Source: Sporichthya polymorpha DSM 43042 (GTDB lineage Bacteria; Actinomycetota; Actinomycetes; Sporichthyales; Sporichthyaceae). From it: a DNA stretch of 64,000 nucleotides. Positions within the stretch are counted from its first letter, which is position 1; every line of letters begins with the position of its first letter. The notes below the pieces were generated by a model, which had not been told where the DNA came from, made no database searches, and saw only the letters and a program-made list of their open reading frames with translations. Location: NCBI RefSeq assembly GCF_000384115.1, contig NZ_KB913029.1, positions 1,336,907 to 1,400,906 on the forward strand, given 5' to 3'. Below, piece by piece: positions 52,116 through 60,241 of this stretch. The position numbers and the translations under genes are program-made.

Positions 52116-53260
52116 CGCGGGTCACTCAGACCCATGTGCCGGGCGATGACCGTCTTCTGGATCTCGTTGGCGCCGCCACCGACCATGCCGTGCTTGGCCT
52201 CGCGGAAGTAGCGCTCCATGTCGTACTCCGGGAGCTGGGCATAACCGCCGTAGGCCTGCATCCCGTTCGTCGCGATCCGGAAGAACGTCTCGGCGGCGAA
52301 CACCTTGGCCATCGAGACCTCCTTCGAGGCCTTCTCGCCGCGTAGCATCTTCGTGGCGGCGTTGTAAACCAGCAGCCGCGCGGCCGTCAGTGCCGTCTCG
52401 TCCTCCGCCATGCGGTGCTTGAGGACCTGGAGGCTCGACAGCGGACGACCGAAGGCGATGCGGTCCTTCGTGTAGGCGATCGTGTCGTCGAGCGCGGTCC
52501 GTGCGTTGCCGACGTAGGAAGCGGCGAGGCCGAGACGCTCGTAGTCGAGGTGCTCGCCGATGTACTCCCAGCCCTTGCCGATCTCACCGATCACGTTCGA
52601 GTCGGGAACCCGGACGTCCGTCAAGAAGATCTCGGTGGTGCCAAGGCTCCGGCGAACCATCGTCGGCATCTTGCGGATGTCGAGACCCTCGGCGGTGTTG
52701 GGCATGAGGAACGTGCTGAGGCCCGCGTGCCGTTCCGGCCCGGTCCGCGCCAGCATGACGATCCAGGCGCCGGGAAGGTGCGCACCGGAGCACCAGGTCT
52801 TGTTGCCGTTGAGGACCCAGTCTCGTCCGTCGTGGACCGCCTTGGTGCTGACGTTGGCGGCATCGGACCCGGCCTGCGGTTCGGAGATCGAGATCGAAAA
52901 GCGGCGCTCCCCCTTGAGGAAGGCCGGGATGTGCTCGTCCTTCTGCTCTTGGGTCCCGTGGTAGACGACGTTGCTGATCGTGAACATCGACGTCATCAGA
53001 CAGGCCGCAGTGTCGAGGCTGTACTTGGCGATGGCCTCACAGAAGATCGCGTACATGACCGGGTCCGCGGCGACGCCACCGAGTTCCTCGGGCACCAGCA
53101 GTCCCAGCCACCCGTTGTCGGCGCACTTCCGGTAGAGCTCGTCGGGGAACTCTCGGTCCTGGTCGTGCTCTCGCGTGTACTCGCGCCCCACCTCCTTTTC
53201 CATGAAGCGGTGCAGCGTGTCCTTCCAGGCCAGCTGGTCCTCGGTGTGCCGGAAGTCCAC
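52112..53260 (-). CDS. Acyl-CoA dehydrogenase
   Basis: A 382-residue FAD enzyme: FSISISEPQAGSDAANVSTKA for FAD/substrate, the NKTWCSGAHLPGAW beta domain and the C-terminal GMQAYGGYAQLPEYDMERYF with VGGGANEIQKTVIARH (Glu in the usual C-terminal base region). It is the first gene of the minus-strand operon. A degenerate CGAAC/GTTCG-type site lies about 50 bp upstream. Confidence 0.93.
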   Translation of the reverse strand: MDFRHTEDQLAWKDTLHRFMEKEVGREYTREHDQDREFPDELYRKCADNGWLGLLVPEELGGVAADPVMYAIFCEAIAKYSLDTAACLMTSMFTISNVVYHGTQEQKDEHIPAFLKGERRFSISISEPQAGSDAANVSTKAVHDGRDWVLNGNKTWCSGAHLPGAWIVMLARTGPERHAGLSTFLMPNTAEGLDIRKMPTMVRRSLGTTEIFLTDVRVPDSNVIGEIGKGWEYIGEHLDYERLGLAASYVGNARTALDDTIAYTKDRIAFGRPLSSLQVLKHRMAEDETALTAARLLVYNAATKMLRGEKASKEVSMAKVFAAETFFRIATNGMQAYGGYAQLPEYDMERYFREAKHGMVGGGANEIQKTVIARHMGLSDPR

Positions 53261-53307
53261 GGCGAACTCCTTCGCGAGAGCGGGGGCGACTTGCGATCAA
53301 CCCTAGA

Positions 53308-53321
53308 CAATCGTTCGTTCG
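53308..53321. promoter_or_regulatory. Degenerate member of the CGAAC-N4-GTTCG family
   Basis: CAATCGTTCGTTCG keeps the right half and 3 of 5 bases of the left half. It lies between the divergent acyl-CoA dehydrogenase (53260) and oxocamphor-hydrolase-like (53389) genes. Confidence 0.35.
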
Positions 53322-53388
53322 AGCGGAAGAGTAGCGGACAACACATCTCCAGCCGCTTGTGTGCCATCTTCCGGAAGGAACTCTTGCC

Positions 53389-54174
53389 GTGACGCGCATC
53401 GCCCCGCAGTTCTCTGACTATCAGGACAAGTACGCGAACGTTGCGTTCGAGCGGAACGACGGCATCCTCGAGATGACGCTCCATACGGAGGGCAAGCCGC
53501 TCGTCTGGAGTGCGACCTCCCACGACGAGATCGCCTACGCGTTCGGGGACGTCGCCAACGACCCGGACAACAAGGTCGTCATCGTGACCGGGGCCGGCGA
53601 CGCCTGGTGCCCCGAGATCGATTTCAGTTCGTTCAACCTGGCGACGGCGGCGGCGTGGGCCGAGATCATTTACGAGGGCCAGCGCCTGATCAACAACATG
53701 CTCGCCATTCAGGTGCCGGTCATCACCGCCGTGAACGGCCCGGTGCTCAACCACCCGGAGCTGCCGGTCCTCGGCGACATCGTCCTCGCCTCGGAGAACG
53801 CGACCTTCTCCGACTCGCCCCACTTCGCCTCGGGCATCGTTCCCGGCGACGGCGCGCACATCGTCTGGACTCACTTGTTGGGCCCCAACCGGGGGCGCTA
53901 CTTCCTGCTGACCGGACAGACGCTCGACGCCCAGCAAGCGCTGGATTACGGCGTCGTCAGCGAGGTGCTGCCGGCCGACCAGCTGCTCCCCCGCGCCCGC
54001 GAGCACGCTGCGAACATCGCGGCGAAGACGCCGATTGCGCGCCGGTACGCCAGGGCTGTCGTCACTCGCGAGTGGAAGCGGCTCATGGAGGCCAACCTCG
54101 GCTTCGGCCTGGCACACGAGGCGCTCGGTGTGCTCGACCTGATGGACGTGATGAAGGCGCAAGCCGAGAGTTGA
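53389..54174 (+). CDS. camK: 6-oxocamphor hydrolase-like beta-diketone hydrolase
   Basis: A 261-residue crotonase-fold enzyme that cleaves a C-C bond in cyclic beta-diketones (retro-Claisen). From a GTG after AAGGAA, it aligns without gaps to the remembered Rhodococcus 6-oxocamphor hydrolase, with all residues of that active site at the same numbers: Trp40 (KPLVW), His122 (NHPEL), His145 (SPHFASG), Asp154 (PGDGAH) and Glu244 (LAHEAL). Ordinary enoyl-CoA hydratases lack this set. The substrate is probably a bicyclic or cyclic diketone. The exact ketone and the camK name are inferred from homology. Confidence 0.85.
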   Translation: MTRIAPQFSDYQDKYANVAFERNDGILEMTLHTEGKPLVWSATSHDEIAYAFGDVANDPDNKVVIVTGAGDAWCPEIDFSSFNLATAAAWAEIIYEGQRLINNMLAIQVPVITAVNGPVLNHPELPVLGDIVLASENATFSDSPHFASGIVPGDGAHIVWTHLLGPNRGRYFLLTGQTLDAQQALDYGVVSEVLPADQLLPRAREHAANIAAKTPIARRYARAVVTREWKRLMEANLGFGLAHEALGVLDLMDVMKAQAES

Positions 54175-54188
54175 TCTGAGTCCGATTC

Positions 54189-54226
54189 ATCGGAGGGACG
54201 TGGGCGACGGCTCGCGTCCCTCCGAT
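54189..54226. terminator. Bidirectional terminator between convergent genes
   Basis: Perfect 12-bp stem ATCGGAGGGACG (54189-54200) / CGTCCCTCCGAT (54215-54226) with a 14-base loop, between the ends of the hydrolase (+) and SMP-30 (-) genes. Confidence 0.75.
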
Positions 54227-54231
54227 CGCGC

Positions 54232-55194
54232 TCAGCGCCAGTGATGCAGCGGGAGCCCGGCGACCGGGCTGCGCAGCGAATGCACCGCCGAGTTTCCGAG
54301 GCCGCCGAGGTAGATGGTCTTCAGATCCGGCCCCCCGAAGGCGAGGCTGGACAGGTTGGCCACCCTCGAGCCGCGGCTCCGGGCGATCTGATCGAAGGTC
54401 AGAGTCCCGCGGGCGTAGGACTCAATCGCCTCGGACCCACCGGGGCCGAGGTCCTCGAAGAGGACCTTCCAGCTCAGATCCGGCGTTACCCGGATCAGGC
54501 GGTTGGTGATGACGCTGGTGACCCAAAGCGCGCCCTCGCTGTCGAAGGCGAGGCCGTCCGGGAAGGTGTCCTTCGAAAACTCGATCCGCGTTGGTTCGGA
54601 CAGGCCGCCGTCATCCGCGACGACATACCGGGTCGTGCGACACGCGAAGGTCTCGTTGACGAAAAGGTAACGGCCATCGGGCGAGAGCCGGAGCTCGTTG
54701 GTCCAGTTCAACCCTTCCGCCGCGACGCTGACCTTGCCGTCCTGTACGAGGAGGATCTGACCACTTCGCTCGTCGGCGGTGTAGTGATCGTGCGCACGTG
54801 TTCGGGCGCTGATGGTGATCCAGGCGCGTTCGCCGTCCAGCAGCACGAAATTCGCGTGCGGTACGCGGTCACCGTCGAGCTCAGTGGCGAACGGGCGCGG
54901 GTCGCCGGCGGGGCCAACGCGCCAGACCCCTCCACCCCGGCCCAGGTTGGCGAACAGGAAGTCGCCGCCGGCCGTCAACGCGATGCCGTTCGGCCGGAAT
55001 CCCTGCCCGATCAGGTCTGCCTCGACAGCCGGAACCGTGGTCCCGTCGGGGGCGATGCGCGCGATGCCCACCGTCCAGTCGCCGGTGTAGAGCGATCCGT
55101 CGGGGGCAGCCAGCACACACTCGGGCCGGTTCAGACCGCTGCCGACTTGTGCCAGGTCCGCGGGCCGGAACGGTCCGATCTCGGTGAGTGTCAC
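54232..55194 (-). CDS. SMP-30/gluconolactonase-family lactonase
   Basis: A 320-residue six-bladed beta-propeller hydrolase. Metal-ligand regions typical of the family are visible: GLNRPECVLAAPDGSLYTGD (Glu), FRPNGIALTAGGDFLFANLG (Asn), WTNELRLSPDGRYLFVNET (Asn) and DTFPDGLAFDSEGALWVTS (Asp). It opens lactones. The GTG start overlaps the SDR stop (GTGA, 55191-55194). It fits hydrolysis of the lactone made by the nearby Baeyer-Villiger enzyme. Confidence 0.88.
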   Translation of the reverse strand: MTLTEIGPFRPADLAQVGSGLNRPECVLAAPDGSLYTGDWTVGIARIAPDGTTVPAVEADLIGQGFRPNGIALTAGGDFLFANLGRGGGVWRVGPAGDPRPFATELDGDRVPHANFVLLDGERAWITISARTRAHDHYTADERSGQILLVQDGKVSVAAEGLNWTNELRLSPDGRYLFVNETFACRTTRYVVADDGGLSEPTRIEFSKDTFPDGLAFDSEGALWVTSVITNRLIRVTPDLSWKVLFEDLGPGGSEAIESYARGTLTFDQIARSRGSRVANLSSLAFGGPDLKTIYLGGLGNSAVHSLRSPVAGLPLHHWR

Positions 55195-55931
55195 AAAGCT
55201 AGGTAGCCGCCGTCGACCGGGATCGTGACCCCGGTGACGTACGACGACATGTCGGAGGCCAGGAAGACGGCCGGGCCGGCGATCTCGTCGGTTTCGCCCA
55301 ACCGGCCGAGCGGCACGCGCTCGAGGTACTTCGCGTGTCCCGCACCGTCGGCGACCAGGCCACTGAACATCCGTCCCGGCGCCAGTCCGTTTGCTCGGCC
55401 ACCCGTGGGACCAAGGGTTCGCGCGAAGTACTGGACCAGCGAACGGATCCCCGCCTTCGTCGCGCCGTAGGCGGCGCTGGACCGCGGCGCGGCAAAGCCG
55501 GCGATCGAGGACAGGAAGATCATGCTCGCCCCGGGGTGCTTCATGGCCTCCAGCACGGAGACGCTCATGTCCCACTGCCCGGTGAGGTTGACGCTCACAA
55601 CCTGGTCCCACACCTGCATCTGGTCGGGATCGCCGGGCCGGCTGCGGGGCGAGATTCCGGCGTTGTTGACCAGCACGTCGATCTTGCCGTGCTGGTCGGA
55701 GATGCGGGCGCCGAAGGCCATCACCTTCTCCCGGTCCGCGATGTCGAGCGTCTCGGCGGCGGCCGAGCCGCCGGACGCCGCGATCTTCTCAGCCATCTGC
55801 TCCGCCGCGTCGGCGTGCCGGTCGACGACCAGGACGTGCGCGCCCTCCAACGCGAGCGCGGTTGAGATGGCCGCGCCCAGGCCGCCACCGCCGCCGGTCA
55901 CGACCGCCGTCTTGCCCGACAGCAGGTCCAT
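55191..55931 (-). CDS. SDR-family oxidoreductase
   Basis: A 246-residue dehydrogenase. TGGGGGLG is at 13-20, NNAGISPRSR and the catalytic Ser in IFLSSIAGFA follow, then YGATKAG (Tyr, Lys); it ends PVDGGYLAL. I take the ATG at 55929-55931 with GGAGAAGGAGC upstream. It likely oxidises a cyclic alcohol to the ketone used by the monooxygenase encoded just upstream. Confidence 0.92.
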   Translation of the reverse strand: MDLLSGKTAVVTGGGGGLGAAISTALALEGAHVLVVDRHADAAEQMAEKIAASGGSAAAETLDIADREKVMAFGARISDQHGKIDVLVNNAGISPRSRPGDPDQMQVWDQVVSVNLTGQWDMSVSVLEAMKHPGASMIFLSSIAGFAAPRSSAAYGATKAGIRSLVQYFARTLGPTGGRANGLAPGRMFSGLVADGAGHAKYLERVPLGRLGETDEIAGPAVFLASDMSSYVTGVTIPVDGGYLAL

Positions 55932-55978
55932 TGCGTGCTCCTTCTCCAGCGAAACCGTGCACCGGGGCGAGGGCCCGG

Positions 55979-57616
55979 TCAGGACATGACGTAGCCCGCG
56001 TAGTCGCGCTCGCGCACGTCGTCGCAGTAGGCCCGGAACCGGGCGTTCCCGCCGACGAACAGCAGCACCTCGCGCTTGTCCCGGCCCTCGATGTTCTGGT
56101 TCACCCCGGTGAACCACGAGTTGGTCTGGCCCAGCAGCAGCTTGTTCTGCAGCTTGGCCGCATAGGCCGTGAAGGCTTCCGCCGCTTCGACCTCGGCCTC
56201 GATCCGCTCGACACCGTTCTTCTTCGCGTAGATCATCATCTCGCTCAGCCAGTCGATGGCCAGGGCCGAACAGCGCGGAATGTTGCAGAAGGTGGCGCCG
56301 CTCTGCGGACCGACCAGCATGAAGAAGTTGGGGAACCCGGGGCACTGCATGCCCATGTAGGTCTTGATGCCCTTGTCCCACTCCTCCTTCAGCGATTTCC
56401 CCTCCGTGCCGCGGATGTCGATGTGGTTCCACGCGCCCTTGATCGCGTCGAATCCGGTCGCGTAGATGATGACGTCGAATTCGTGCAGACCTTCGGTGGT
56501 TTCGATGCCCTCGGGGGTGATGCGGGTGATCGACGTCGCGTGCAGGTCGACGACCGAAACGTTGTCTTGGTTGTAGACCTCGTAGTAGTTGGTCTCGAGC
56601 GGGACCCGCTTCATCCCGAAGCCGTGGTCCTTGGGGATGAGGATTTCGGCGATTCGCGGGTCCTTGACGCGCTGGCGGATCTTGTTCGCCACGAATTCCG
56701 ACACGTACTTGTTCGCGTCGGGGTCCGACAGGACGTCCTGATACGAGCCGAGCCACAGGGAGAAGCCCGGGCCCTGATAGAGCTCCTCCAGCTTGGCGTC
56801 GCGCTCTTCCTTCGGCACGTCGAACAAATTCTGCGGGATGAACTCGTGGCGGTAGCCAGCGAGAGAGTTGTCGCACTTGGCAATGAACTCGTGGTAATTC
56901 GCCTTGATGGAGTCCATCCGCTCCTGGGTCATCGGCCCGTTGCCGAGCGGGGTGCACCAGTTCGGTTCGCGCACGAAGACCGTCAGGTGACCAGCGACTT
57001 TGGCCATCTCCTGGATCACCTGCACGCCGGTTGAGCCCACGCCGATCACCGCGACGCGCTTGCCGGTGAAGTCCAAGGGCGCCGGGCCGAAGCCGTTCGG
57101 GTCACGGGGCCACCGGGCCGTGTGGATGCTCTCGCCCTTGAACGTGTGGATTCCCGGGATCTTCGGCATCTGTGGCCACGACAGGGGGCCCAGCGCCGAG
57201 AACACGAAGCGCGCGGTCACCGGAGCGCGGTCCGGCTGGACGAAGCCCAGCTTCCACAGCTTGTTCTTCTCGTCCCAGATCGCGCTGTCGACCTTGGCGT
57301 TGAAGAGGTAGTCCTTGCGGATGTCCATGATCTCGGCAGCGCGGTGGAGGTAGGCCAGGACGTCGGGCTGCGCGGCGAAGCGCTCCGGCCAGTTCCACTC
57401 CTGCATGAGCTGGTCGTTCCAGAAGTAGCCGTAAATCTCGCTCTCGGAGTCGGTGCGACAGCCCGGGTAGCGGTTGTGGTGCCAAACGCCCCCAATGTCG
57501 TCGGAGCCTTCGATCCCCAACACGCGGTAGCCCATCTCACGCAACCGGTAGGCCTGGTAGAGGCCACTGATACCCGCGCCGATCACGACTGCGTCGAAGT
57601 CTGGTTCCTGCGTCAT
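55979..57616 (-). CDS. Baeyer-Villiger monooxygenase (type I flavoprotein)
   Basis: A 545-residue FAD/NADPH monooxygenase that converts ketones to esters or lactones. FAD-binding GAGISG is at 13-18, NADPH-binding GVGSTG at 192-197, and the Baeyer-Villiger fingerprint FKGESIHTARWP at 159-170. RYPGCRTDSESEIYGYFW also matches cyclohexanone-type enzymes. It is the first gene of a three-gene operon with the SDR and lactonase, a classical alcohol-ketone-lactone-hydroxyacid set. A CGAAC-N4-GTTCG palindrome lies 80 bp upstream. Confidence 0.94.
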   Translation of the reverse strand: MTQEPDFDAVVIGAGISGLYQAYRLREMGYRVLGIEGSDDIGGVWHHNRYPGCRTDSESEIYGYFWNDQLMQEWNWPERFAAQPDVLAYLHRAAEIMDIRKDYLFNAKVDSAIWDEKNKLWKLGFVQPDRAPVTARFVFSALGPLSWPQMPKIPGIHTFKGESIHTARWPRDPNGFGPAPLDFTGKRVAVIGVGSTGVQVIQEMAKVAGHLTVFVREPNWCTPLGNGPMTQERMDSIKANYHEFIAKCDNSLAGYRHEFIPQNLFDVPKEERDAKLEELYQGPGFSLWLGSYQDVLSDPDANKYVSEFVANKIRQRVKDPRIAEILIPKDHGFGMKRVPLETNYYEVYNQDNVSVVDLHATSITRITPEGIETTEGLHEFDVIIYATGFDAIKGAWNHIDIRGTEGKSLKEEWDKGIKTYMGMQCPGFPNFFMLVGPQSGATFCNIPRCSALAIDWLSEMMIYAKKNGVERIEAEVEAAEAFTAYAAKLQNKLLLGQTNSWFTGVNQNIEGRDKREVLLFVGGNARFRAYCDDVRERDYAGYVMS

Positions 57617-57695
57617 GCGTACTTCCCCTTCAATGCGTCGGCGCCGGTATCACGAACGGCGCGCGCTCATCCCTTCGGCGCTCCCGGGAACCCGA

Positions 57696-57709
57696 CGAAC
57701 GAACGTTCG
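57696..57709. promoter_or_regulatory. CGAAC-N4-GTTCG palindrome upstream of the BVMO operon
   Basis: CGAACGAACGTTCG contains the 12-bp perfect palindrome ACGAACGTTCGT (57699-57710). It is 80 bp before the monooxygenase start, within the 294-bp divergent promoter region (57617-57910). Confidence 0.65.
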
Positions 57710-57842
57710 TATCAGCGTCGCATCGGCATCGCCCACGGTCAAGCCCGTGCCGGGGACGGACGAGACGGAATTTGCCGAACGCGACGACATTCACGCTTGC
57801 CACCCGCCAACTCCGCCGCAACCGCGCAGCTTCCCGGACCCC

Positions 57843-57873
57843 TTGACACCCGCACCCAACGAACGTACGTTCG
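57843..57873 (+). promoter_or_regulatory. Promoter with overlapping operator for the SDR-P450 operon
   Basis: TTGACA (57843-57848), 17 bp, then TACGTT (57866-57871). The -10 lies inside the perfect 14-bp palindrome CGAACGTACGTTCG (57860-57873), the same CGAAC-N4-GTTCG pattern. A repressor here would directly block RNA polymerase. Confidence 0.65.
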
Positions 57874-57910
57874 CCGCAGTGACCGACCCCACAGAGAGCG
57901 GAGCGAACCC

Positions 57911-58651
57911 ATGTCCGGACGCCTAGACGGCAAGGTTTCGATCATCACGGGCGCCGGGTCAGGAATCGGCGCGGCGACGGCCCGGCGCTTTCACGCCGAA
58001 GGCGCCAAGGTTGTGCTCGCGGACATCTCCGGAGCGCAGGAGGCCCTGGCCAAGGAGCTCGGCGACGGTGCCCTTGCCGTTCACGCCGATGTGTCCAAGG
58101 GCGAGAGCGTCCAGGCGATGGTGCAGTCCGCCGTCGAGACCTTCGGCGGCTTGCACGTCCTCTACAACAACGCCGGCATCGACGGCGAGATTGCCGCTGT
58201 GGCCGACATGTCCGAGGAGGGCTGGGACCAGGTCCAGGCCATCAACCTGCGCGGCGTCTTCCTCGGTATCAAGTACGCGGTTCCGGCGATGATCGCCTCC
58301 GGCGGTGGCTCGATCATCAACACCGCCTCGATGGCGGCAACGGTTGCCTTTCCCCAGATGGCCAGCTACTGCGCGGCCAAGGGCGGCGTCGTGATGCTGA
58401 CCAAGACGGCGGCCGCGGAGTACGCCGCCCAGAAGATCCGGGTGAACTCGATCAGCCCGGGCACCATCCAGACGGCGATCACCGAGCACCTTCCGCAGGA
58501 CATGATCACCGCGATCATCGCCCGCAACCCGGTCGGCCGGATCGCCGACGCCGGCGAGGTCGCGAGCCTCGCGTTGTTCCTGGCCAGTGACGAGTCCGCG
58601 TTCATCACCGGCTCCGACTACCTGATCGACGGCGGCTACACGCTGCTCTAG
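57911..58651 (+). CDS. SDR-family oxidoreductase
   Basis: A 246-residue dehydrogenase: TGAGSGIG near 14, NNAGIDGE, catalytic Ser in NTASMAATV, and SYCAAKGG (Tyr, Lys). It ends LIDGGYTLL. It opens the plus-strand operon with P450 and ferredoxin, and probably oxidises the alcohol made by that P450, as 6-hydroxycamphor dehydrogenase does in camphor breakdown. Confidence 0.92.
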   Translation: MSGRLDGKVSIITGAGSGIGAATARRFHAEGAKVVLADISGAQEALAKELGDGALAVHADVSKGESVQAMVQSAVETFGGLHVLYNNAGIDGEIAAVADMSEEGWDQVQAINLRGVFLGIKYAVPAMIASGGGSIINTASMAATVAFPQMASYCAAKGGVVMLTKTAAAEYAAQKIRVNSISPGTIQTAITEHLPQDMITAIIARNPVGRIADAGEVASLALFLASDESAFITGSDYLIDGGYTLL

Positions 58652-58697
58652 TCCCTCTTTCGCACGAGCTCGCCCGGCCCCAGGAGGTACACCCGCA

Positions 58698-59948
58698 ATG
58701 GGCTTCAAAGCACAGGAAACCGAGTTCCACCCACCGACGCAGGCCGACATCGAGGAATCGATCGCCAAGTACGGCCGCGACATCTACAACGACTTCGACC
58801 TCGACGCGCCCGTCTTCAACGAGAAGCACGTTGAGATCATCGACGACCTGGTCAACAAGTGCCCGATCGCCCATTCGAAGGTGGGCGAGGGCTACTACCT
58901 GGTCTCCCAGAACAAGCTCGTGCGCGAGGTCGGTCAGAACTGGCGCACGTTCTCCGCGGCCAAGGGATACATGCCGAACCGCCCGGACGGGTTGCCGTAC
59001 CTGTACCCCGAGGAGTCGGACCCGCCGCTGCACACCGCGTGGCGGCAGTCACTGAACCCCTTCATGGGTCCCTCGACCATCGCGCCGTACGAGGCCACCA
59101 TCCGGGCCGACGCGAACGCCCTGATCGACCGCTTCATCGACAAGGGCGAGTGCGAGTTCGTCTCCGAGTTCGCGGCGCTCCTCCCGGGGTGGGCGTTCTT
59201 CAAGAACGTGCTCGGGGTGCCGATCGACGACCTCGACCGCCTTGTCGACGGCGTCGAGGACGGGACCTTCAACCCCGACCCCGAGGTCCGAGCCGCCAAG
59301 TTCGGCTACGTCTTCCAGTACCTCGGCGACTACTTGGAGAAGCGCTCCAAGGAGCCGCCGCGCGGCGACATGGTCGACATGATCGCCGCGGGCGTGACCT
59401 ACGAGGACGGCACCGAGTCAGCCTGGGCCGACCGCGTCTCGGTCCTGGTCGACATGACCTTCGGCGGTATCGCGACCACGACGTACGTCATGGCTTCCGG
59501 TATGCACTGGCTGGCGGAGAACCCCGACGCCCGCAAGCTGCTGATCGAGGATCCGGACACCTACATGCCGCGGGCGATCGAGGAGTTCGCCCGCGTCTTC
59601 GCCCCCGTCGTCGCCCTCGGGCGCACGTGCACCAAGGACGTCGAACTCGGCGGGCGGCAGCTCAAAGCCGGCGACTTCGTGATGATGGTCTACGCCGGTG
59701 CCTCGCGCGACCCCCGTGTCGTCGAGGATCCCCAGCGCATCGACATCACCCGGGAGACTGTGCTGCACTCCGCCTTCGGCGTCGGCATCCACCGCTGCAT
59801 CGGGTCGAACCTCGCGCGCCTCGAGCTGCGCACGACGTTCGAGGAGTTCCTGCGCCGCATCCCGGACTACAAGGTCAAGCCGGGCGGTGAGCCGACCTAC
59901 GTCTCCGGGTTCCTGCGCTCGATGCGTTCCGTCACGTTCGAGTGGTGA
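58698..59948 (+). CDS. Cytochrome P450 lacking the helix-I acidic residue
   Basis: A 416-residue haem monooxygenase. ExxR is EEFAR near 295-299; the haem loop FGVGIHRCIG has Cys367. In helix I the usual AGxDT/AGxET reads FGGIATTT (255-262): Thr is kept, but the acid is Ala261-like, so proton delivery must differ. The gene is preceded by CAGGAGG and followed, with GTGA overlap, by its ferredoxin gene. It probably hydroxylates the cyclic substrate. Confidence 0.93.
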   Translation: MGFKAQETEFHPPTQADIEESIAKYGRDIYNDFDLDAPVFNEKHVEIIDDLVNKCPIAHSKVGEGYYLVSQNKLVREVGQNWRTFSAAKGYMPNRPDGLPYLYPEESDPPLHTAWRQSLNPFMGPSTIAPYEATIRADANALIDRFIDKGECEFVSEFAALLPGWAFFKNVLGVPIDDLDRLVDGVEDGTFNPDPEVRAAKFGYVFQYLGDYLEKRSKEPPRGDMVDMIAAGVTYEDGTESAWADRVSVLVDMTFGGIATTTYVMASGMHWLAENPDARKLLIEDPDTYMPRAIEEFARVFAPVVALGRTCTKDVELGGRQLKAGDFVMMVYAGASRDPRVVEDPQRIDITRETVLHSAFGVGIHRCIGSNLARLELRTTFEEFLRRIPDYKVKPGGEPTYVSGFLRSMRSVTFEW

Positions 59949-60169
59949 GTGCGGTGAAGGCACACATCGCCATCGGCATCGACGGCGGTCAGCAAGGCTG
60001 CACCGGGCACGGCCGTTGCGCGGTCATGGCCGGTGACGTGTACGAACTCGACGACAATGGCTACAACATTGCGCGCGGCAGCTACGTCGAGGTTCCGCCA
60101 GGTCTCGAGGAGTCCGCGCGCTACGGGGCCCGGGTCTGCCCCGAGCGGGTCATCACCATCGAGGAATAG
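59945..60169 (+). CDS. P450-associated ferredoxin, 3Fe-4S type
   Basis: A 74-residue ferredoxin. Cys19 and Cys25 are in GCTGHGRC and Cys65 is in ARVCPERV. His takes the middle position of the C-x2-H-x2-C(n)CP motif, a variant known in ferredoxins that serve actinobacterial P450s. GTG at 59945 overlaps the P450 stop; GTG at 59942 or 59954 are alternatives. It passes electrons to the P450. No ferredoxin reductase is encoded nearby. Confidence 0.9.
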   Translation: MSAVKAHIAIGIDGGQQGCTGHGRCAVMAGDVYELDDNGYNIARGSYVEVPPGLEESARYGARVCPERVITIEE

Positions 60170-60182
60170 ACACCAGGGTCGC

Positions 60183-60218
60183 CAGTGGGCCGGTCGGAGA
60201 CTTCCGGCCGGCCCACTG
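60183..60218. terminator. Hairpin between ferredoxin and SDR genes
   Basis: Perfect 11-bp stem CAGTGGGCCGG (60183-60193) / CCGGCCCACTG (60208-60218) with a 14-base loop, 14 bp after the ferredoxin stop. There is no U-tract. It could end or attenuate transcription. Confidence 0.5.
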
Positions 60219-60241
60219 CCGTATTTCGAGAGGAGCACGTC

